Translations under genes and position numbers: made by a program
In this document: in pieces, positions 59,980-64,000 of the stretch
Layout of the letters: the number at the start of each line of letters is the position of its first letter
How positions within the stretch are numbered: position 1 is the stretch's first letter
Assembly: GCA_905221205.1 (NCBI GenBank)
Contig: CAJNCG010000001.1
Span: 372,001 to 436,000 of the forward strand
Reading direction: 5' to 3'
DNA from: a bacterium
GTDB taxonomy: Bacteria; Bacillota; Bacilli; Lactobacillales; Streptococcaceae
Length of the DNA stretch: 64,000 bases
Notes under the pieces: generated by a model
Databases searched by the model: none
Seen by the model: the letters and a program-made list of their open reading frames with translations, nothing else
What the model was told of the DNA's origin: nothing

Positions 59980-59997
59980 ATACAGATTGAACCTATT

Positions 59998-60654
59998 TTA
60001 TAGTTCGACAATCTTACCTGTTTCAAAGTAAACAACCCATTCACAGATATTTTTGGCATAGTCCCCAATACGTTCCAAGAAGGCAATCACTTGGAAATAA
60101 TCACGACCTGTAACGATGGCATCTGGATTTTTCTTGATTTCTTCTGTAGCCAAGTCACGAATGCTATCAAAATAATGGTTGATTTTTTCGTCCATGGCTG
60201 CTACTTCATAGGCTTGGTCCACTGACGCATTGAGATAGAGGTCAAGAGCTGCTTCGACGAAGTTTTTGACATCTCGACCCATTCTCTTGATTTCTTCTTC
60301 AACAGCTGGGATGCGTTGCTCCCCTTTCATACGGATTGCTGCCTTGGCAATGGAAACAGCATGGTCACCCATACGTTCCAAGTCAGACACGGCCTTCAAG
60401 ACTGTTAGAACTGTACGCAAGTCTTGAGAAACCGGTTGTTGGAGGGCAATCATTTCAAATGATTTCTTCTCCAACTTCACTTCGTATTCGTTTACTTCTG
60501 CATCGTCTTCGATGACTTCCTTGGCCAAATCACGGTCATGCGTAACAAAGGCACGTACTGTACGATTGATTTGGGATAGCACTTCTTGTCCCATTGCATA
60601 GAACTGGTTGTGCAATTTCTCTAAATCTTCTTCAAATTGAGAACGTAACATCAT
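59998..60654 (-). CDS. phoU: phosphate uptake regulator PhoU
   Basis: A 218-residue protein of two three-helix bundles, each with the metal-binding pattern E/DxxxD: DLAKEVIEDDAEVNEYE and later VAAMDEKINHYFD. It links Pst transport to PhoR-type signalling and phosphate homeostasis. Start could be 60654 or 60651 (two successive ATGs). Nine bases after pstB1, last gene of the operon. Confidence 0.95.
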   Translation of the reverse strand: MMLRSQFEEDLEKLHNQFYAMGQEVLSQINRTVRAFVTHDRDLAKEVIEDDAEVNEYEVKLEKKSFEMIALQQPVSQDLRTVLTVLKAVSDLERMGDHAVSIAKAAIRMKGEQRIPAVEEEIKRMGRDVKNFVEAALDLYLNASVDQAYEVAAMDEKINHYFDSIRDLATEEIKKNPDAIVTGRDYFQVIAFLERIGDYAKNICEWVVYFETGKIVEL

Positions 60655-60662
60655 TTATCTCC

Positions 60663-61421
60663 TTATCCAAATTTTCCTGAAATATAATCTTCTGTTTCCT
60701 TGTGTTGTGGGTTGAGGAACATCTTCTTGGTATCGTTAAACTCGATCAGATCTCCATCTAGGAAAAATCCTGTCTTGTCAGAAATACGAGAGGCTTGTTG
60801 CATGGAACGCGTAACCAAGAGCATGGTGTATTTATCTTTTAGAGCATACAAGGTTTCCTCAATCTTACCAGCCGAGATAGGGTCCAAGGCTGAGGTTGGC
60901 TCATCCAAGAGAATGATTTTAGGACTGGTTGCCAAGACACGGGCAACACAAACACGTTGTTGTTGTCCACCTGAAAGCCCGATAGCTGAATCATGCAGGC
61001 GGTCCTTGACCTCATCCCAGATAGAAGCTCGTTGCAAGGCTTTTTCTACTGCTTCATCCAGAACTTGCTTGTCCTTCACTCCATTGATACGAAGCCCGTA
61101 AACAACATTTTCATAGATGGACATAGGGAAAGGATTTGGTTGTTGGAAAACCATACCAATTTCCTTCCGCAATTCAACTGTATCTGTACGCGGGCTGTAG
61201 ATATTGTGGCCGTTGTAAACCACTGAACCAGTTGTGGTTACCTCTGGATTGAGATCCCCCATGCGGTTGATAGCCTTGAGGAGGGTTGACTTCCCTGATC
61301 CAGATGGACCAATCAAGGCTGTAATTTCCTTAGGTTGGAAAGATAGGGAAACACTATTCAAGGCCTTTTTTTGATTATAGTAAACGGACAGGTCTGAAAC
61401 CTGTAAAATCGCTTCTGTCAT
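60663..61421 (-). CDS. pstB: phosphate ABC transporter ATPase PstB, H-loop variant
   Basis: A 252-residue ATPase with [10 protein letters not shown] (37-46), LSGGQQQR and [11 protein letters not shown] all intact. The H-loop histidine is replaced by arginine (LLVTRSMQQ, Arg205), whereas the neighbour has VTHSMQQ. Such a change usually impairs hydrolysis. It follows the other PstB gene by 12 bases. Paired PstB genes are common in streptococci and might form an asymmetric dimer; that they do so here is inference. Confidence 0.93.
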   Translation of the reverse strand: MTEAILQVSDLSVYYNQKKALNSVSLSFQPKEITALIGPSGSGKSTLLKAINRMGDLNPEVTTTGSVVYNGHNIYSPRTDTVELRKEIGMVFQQPNPFPMSIYENVVYGLRINGVKDKQVLDEAVEKALQRASIWDEVKDRLHDSAIGLSGGQQQRVCVARVLATSPKIILLDEPTSALDPISAGKIEETLYALKDKYTMLLVTRSMQQASRISDKTGFFLDGDLIEFNDTKKMFLNPQHKETEDYISGKFG

Positions 61422-61433
61422 ACTGTTTCCTTT

Positions 61434-62237
61434 CTAACCAAAGTGTCCTGTTACGTAGTCATTGGTTGACTGTAGTTTGGCATTTTGGAAAATATTAGAC
61501 GTCTTATCATACTCGATCAAGTCACCCAAGTAGAAAAATCCTGTGTAATCACTAGCACGCGCAGCCTGCTGCATACTGTGGGTCACGATGATGATGGTAA
61601 AGTCCTTCTTCAATTCCAGCATGGTTTCTTCCAGCTGGGCTGTCGCAATCGGATCCAAGGCTGACGCAGGCTCATCCATCAAGAGAATATCTGGCTTGAC
61701 CGAAATAGCACGAGCGATACAAAGACGTTGTTGCTGACCACCTGATAGGGTCAAGGCTGACTTGTGCAAATCGTCTTTGACCTGGTCCCAAAGGGCTGCC
61801 TGACGAAGAGAGGTTTCTACAATTTCATCCAAGACTTGCTTGTCTTTAACCCCTGCACGCTCATGGGCAAAAGTGATATTGCGGTAGATAGACTTGGCAA
61901 AGGGATTTGGTCGTTGGAAGACCATTCCGATGTGCTTACGCATCTCATAAACATTGATTTCTGGACGGTTAACATCAATTCCTTGATAGAGAATTTGACC
62001 TGTGACCTTAGCAATATCAATGGTATCATTCATTCGGTTGAGACTGCGGAGGTAGGTTGATTTTCCTGATCCAGATGGGCCAATTAAGGCTGTAATTTTA
62101 TTTTTTTCAAATTGCATATCGATGCCCTTGATGGATTCTTTTTTACCGTAGTAAACATGTAAATCCTTAGTAGAGAGGGCCACTTTCTCTTCAGGAAAGG
62201 TGATGATATGCTTTTCATCCCAATTATATTTTGACAT
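61434..62237 (-). CDS. pstB: phosphate ABC transporter ATPase PstB
   Basis: A 267-residue ATPase with complete motifs: [12 protein letters not shown] (53-64), [20 protein letters not shown] and VTHSMQQA. The N-terminal extension (about 1-20) distinguishes it from the second copy. It energises the PstC-PstA phosphate channel. Located 10 bases after pstA. Confidence 0.95.
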   Translation of the reverse strand: MSKYNWDEKHIITFPEEKVALSTKDLHVYYGKKESIKGIDMQFEKNKITALIGPSGSGKSTYLRSLNRMNDTIDIAKVTGQILYQGIDVNRPEINVYEMRKHIGMVFQRPNPFAKSIYRNITFAHERAGVKDKQVLDEIVETSLRQAALWDQVKDDLHKSALTLSGGQQQRLCIARAISVKPDILLMDEPASALDPIATAQLEETMLELKKDFTIIIVTHSMQQAARASDYTGFFYLGDLIEYDKTSNIFQNAKLQSTNDYVTGHFG

Positions 62238-62247
62238 GGCTTCTCCT

Positions 62248-63132
62248 TTAGGCAGCGGTTAATTTCTTATGTAGGTAACTTCCGAGTTTGCGGGCTCCAA
62301 AGTTAAAGATGAGAATAAAGATGAGGAGCACTGCAGCAGAACCTGCTGATACAATAGTTCCATCTGGAATGGTTCCTTCGCTATTGACTTTCCAAATGTG
62401 GACAGCCAAGGTTTCTGCTTGACGGAAGATAGAGATTGGGCTGGTCACACTGAGAATGTTCCAGTTTGACCAGTCAAGGGCTGGAGCGGATTGTCCCGCT
62501 GTATAGATGAGGGCAGCAGCCTCACCAAAGATACGACCAGAGGCCAAGACGACCCCAGTCACAATACCTGGAAGGGCTTCTGGAATGACCACATGGACCA
62601 CAGTCTCCCAACGAGAAATCCCAAGGGCTAGACCAGCCTCACGTTGCGTATGGTGAACGTGTTTCAAGCTGTCTTCAACATTACGAGTCATCTGAGGCAG
62701 GTTAAAGACTGTCAAGGCCAAGGCACCTGAAATGATTGAAAATCCATACTCAAACTGAACTACAAAGATTAAGTAACCAAAGAGACCTACAACCACAGAT
62801 GGCAGTGAAGACAAGATTTCAATACAGGTTCTGACAAAATTGGTCACAGGACCTTTTTTGGCATATTCAGCTAGGAAAATCCCAGCCCCCATAGACAAGG
62901 GAACAGAAATAATCAAGGTAATGACCAAAAGGAAGAAGGAATTATAGAGCTGAATTCCAATCCCACCACCTGCTTGGTAAGAAGATGATTTGCCAGTCAA
63001 GAAAGACCAAGAGATGTGGGGCAAACCACGAACCAAGATATAAAGAATCAAGGATGCCAAGATGGCAACGATAATTCCTGCAATCGAGTAGAGGACAGCT
63101 GTTGCAATTTTATCTAATTTCTTAGCGTGCAT
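62248..63132 (-). CDS. pstA: phosphate ABC transporter permease PstA
   Basis: A 294-residue permease with six membrane helices. GLALGISRWETVVHVVIPEALPG (split over about 167-189) is the ATPase-coupling loop. It overlaps the pstC end by 11 bases. Together with PstC it forms the channel for phosphate. Confidence 0.95.
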   Translation of the reverse strand: MHAKKLDKIATAVLYSIAGIIVAILASLILYILVRGLPHISWSFLTGKSSSYQAGGGIGIQLYNSFFLLVITLIISVPLSMGAGIFLAEYAKKGPVTNFVRTCIEILSSLPSVVVGLFGYLIFVVQFEYGFSIISGALALTVFNLPQMTRNVEDSLKHVHHTQREAGLALGISRWETVVHVVIPEALPGIVTGVVLASGRIFGEAAALIYTAGQSAPALDWSNWNILSVTSPISIFRQAETLAVHIWKVNSEGTIPDGTIVSAGSAAVLLIFILIFNFGARKLGSYLHKKLTAA

Positions 63133-64000
63133 AGTTTTTCTTTCCTCTTTCTTTCGTAATCAATTTAATCACACTGTTAAAGGCCAAACTCATCAAGAGC
63201 AAGACTAAGGCCAGTGACCAAAGAACGTTATTGTCAACTGTTCCCATAACGGTATTTCCGATACCCATGGTCAAAACAGAGGTCAAGGTCGCAGCAGGTG
63301 TTGTCAATGAAGTTGGGACAACGGCTGAGTTTCCGACCACCATCTGAATGGCCAAGGCCTCACCAAAGGCACGCGCCATCCCAAAGACCACTGCTGTGAA
63401 AATACCTGAACGCGCTGCTTTCAAGGTCACACGCCAGATGGTTTGCCAGCGAGTGGCTCCCATAGCCAAACTAGCTTCGCGGTAGTGACGAGGCACCGCA
63501 CGCAAGCTATCGGTTGTCATAAAGGTTACCGTCGGTAAAATCATGACAAAGAGAACGAAAATCCCTGACAAGATCCCAAAACCGGTTCCACCAAAGACAC
63601 TACGGACAAAAGGAACTACGACCTGCAAACCAATAAATCCATAGACGACTGAAGGAATCCCGACCAGCAATTCAATGGCTGGTTGCAAGATTTTAGCACC
63701 TTTTGGTGAGACTTCAGTCATAAAGACTGCCGCACCGATGGCAAAAGGAGTTGCAATCAGAGCTGAAAGGATTGTGACAATAAAGGAACCCAAAATCATG
63801 GGAAGGGCACCAAATTGTTTACCTGAAGGATTCCAAGTTTGGCCAAAGAGGAAATCAAAGATATTGACTCCATTGACAAAGAAGGTCGACAAACCTTTTT
63901 GGGCTACGAAGATTAAAATCATAGCCACAATGATGACAATCAAAGACAGACAGGCAAAGGTCAAGCCTTTTCCTAGTTTCTCTAGACGAGAGTTCTTTGA
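63122..64000 (-). CDS. pstC: phosphate ABC transporter permease PstC, N-terminus cut off
   Basis: The other channel subunit. The open frame continues to the right edge (residues SKNSRLEKLGKG ahead of the first hydrophobic stretch), so the true start lies outside the window. Visible are several membrane helices and the coupling loop AMGATRWQTIWRVTLKAA. The gene order pstC-pstA-pstB-pstB-phoU is typical of streptococci; pstS is expected beyond the edge. Confidence 0.94.
   Translation of the reverse strand, partial: SKNSRLEKLGKGLTFACLSLIVIIVAMILIFVAQKGLSTFFVNGVNIFDFLFGQTWNPSGKQFGALPMILGSFIVTILSALIATPFAIGAAVFMTEVSPKGAKILQPAIELLVGIPSVVYGFIGLQVVVPFVRSVFGGTGFGILSGIFVLFVMILPTVTFMTTDSLRAVPRHYREASLAMGATRWQTIWRVTLKAARSGIFTAVVFGMARAFGEALAIQMVVGNSAVVPTSLTTPAATLTSVLTMGIGNTVMGTVDNNVLWSLALVLLLMSLAFNSVIKLITKERGKKNYAR

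Overview
This window looks like a chromosomal segment of a mitis-group Streptococcus (S. mitis, S. oralis or S. pneumoniae and close relatives). The evidence is a low-G+C genome with AAGGAG-type ribosome binding sites, a BOX repeat of the type known from pneumococcus and its relatives, an SlrA-like lipoprotein rotamase, the TarQ/TarP/LicD3 teichoic-acid cluster, and protein sequences that closely match what I remember of pneumococcal MurB, PotA and MecA. Species level cannot be settled by eye. Nearly all genes are on the minus strand. I see no rRNA, tRNA, CRISPR array, insertion sequence, prophage or clear pseudogene.

Region by region: (1) 1-11000 holds translation and housekeeping genes (trmD, rimM, an alpha/beta hydrolase, a MazG-like enzyme, khpA, rpsP, an orphan gene, slrA, an ABC-F protein, a VanZ-like protein, rlmN, a YutD-like protein, sodA, holA, pyrDA). 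(2) 11000-14500 holds gdhA and a quinone-reductase-like dehydrogenase with its probable TetR repressor. (3) 14400-24700 holds rplJL with an L10 leader, an amidohydrolase, a heterodimeric ABC exporter, msrAB, hom-thrB and mecA. (4) 24700-31840 holds a BOX element and the teichoic-acid operon licD3-GT4-GT2-tarP-tarQ, with psr beside it. (5) 31830-40940 is a long aromatic amino acid run: an rRNA methyltransferase, then aroD-aroE-aroB-aroC-tyrA-ylbF and aroA-aroK-pheA-psr, joined by many short overlaps. (6) 41000-50700 holds an LtaS-like sulfatase-fold enzyme, an ABC-2 exporter pair, a cytoplasmic alpha-amylase, and alaS with an upstream LURP-one-related gene under an alanine T-box. (7) 50700-60000 holds a small membrane protein gene, murB-potABCD, a YhfC-like membrane protein with budA, a MocR-type regulator and an amino-acid-binding lipoprotein. 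(8) 59998-64000 is the phosphate uptake operon pstC-pstA-pstB2-pstB1-phoU, cut at its 5' end by the window edge.

Functionally the window joins chorismate, tyrosine and phenylalanine synthesis with envelope assembly (TarP/TarQ/LicD3, the LCP protein Psr, MurB, the LtaS-like enzyme) and nutrient uptake (polyamines, phosphate, amino acids). Promoter-level control is visible in several places: a T-box, an L10 leader, a TetR-type operator, a MalR-like operator and two catabolite-response-element candidates.

No wholly new system is evident. The most unusual items are a PstB paralogue whose H-loop histidine is arginine, a MocR regulator lacking the PLP Schiff-base lysine, an unexplained conserved-looking 150-base leader between murB and a TTG-started potA, a predicted leaderless transcript at the head of the aro run, and a LURP-one-related gene placed between the alanine T-box and alaS.
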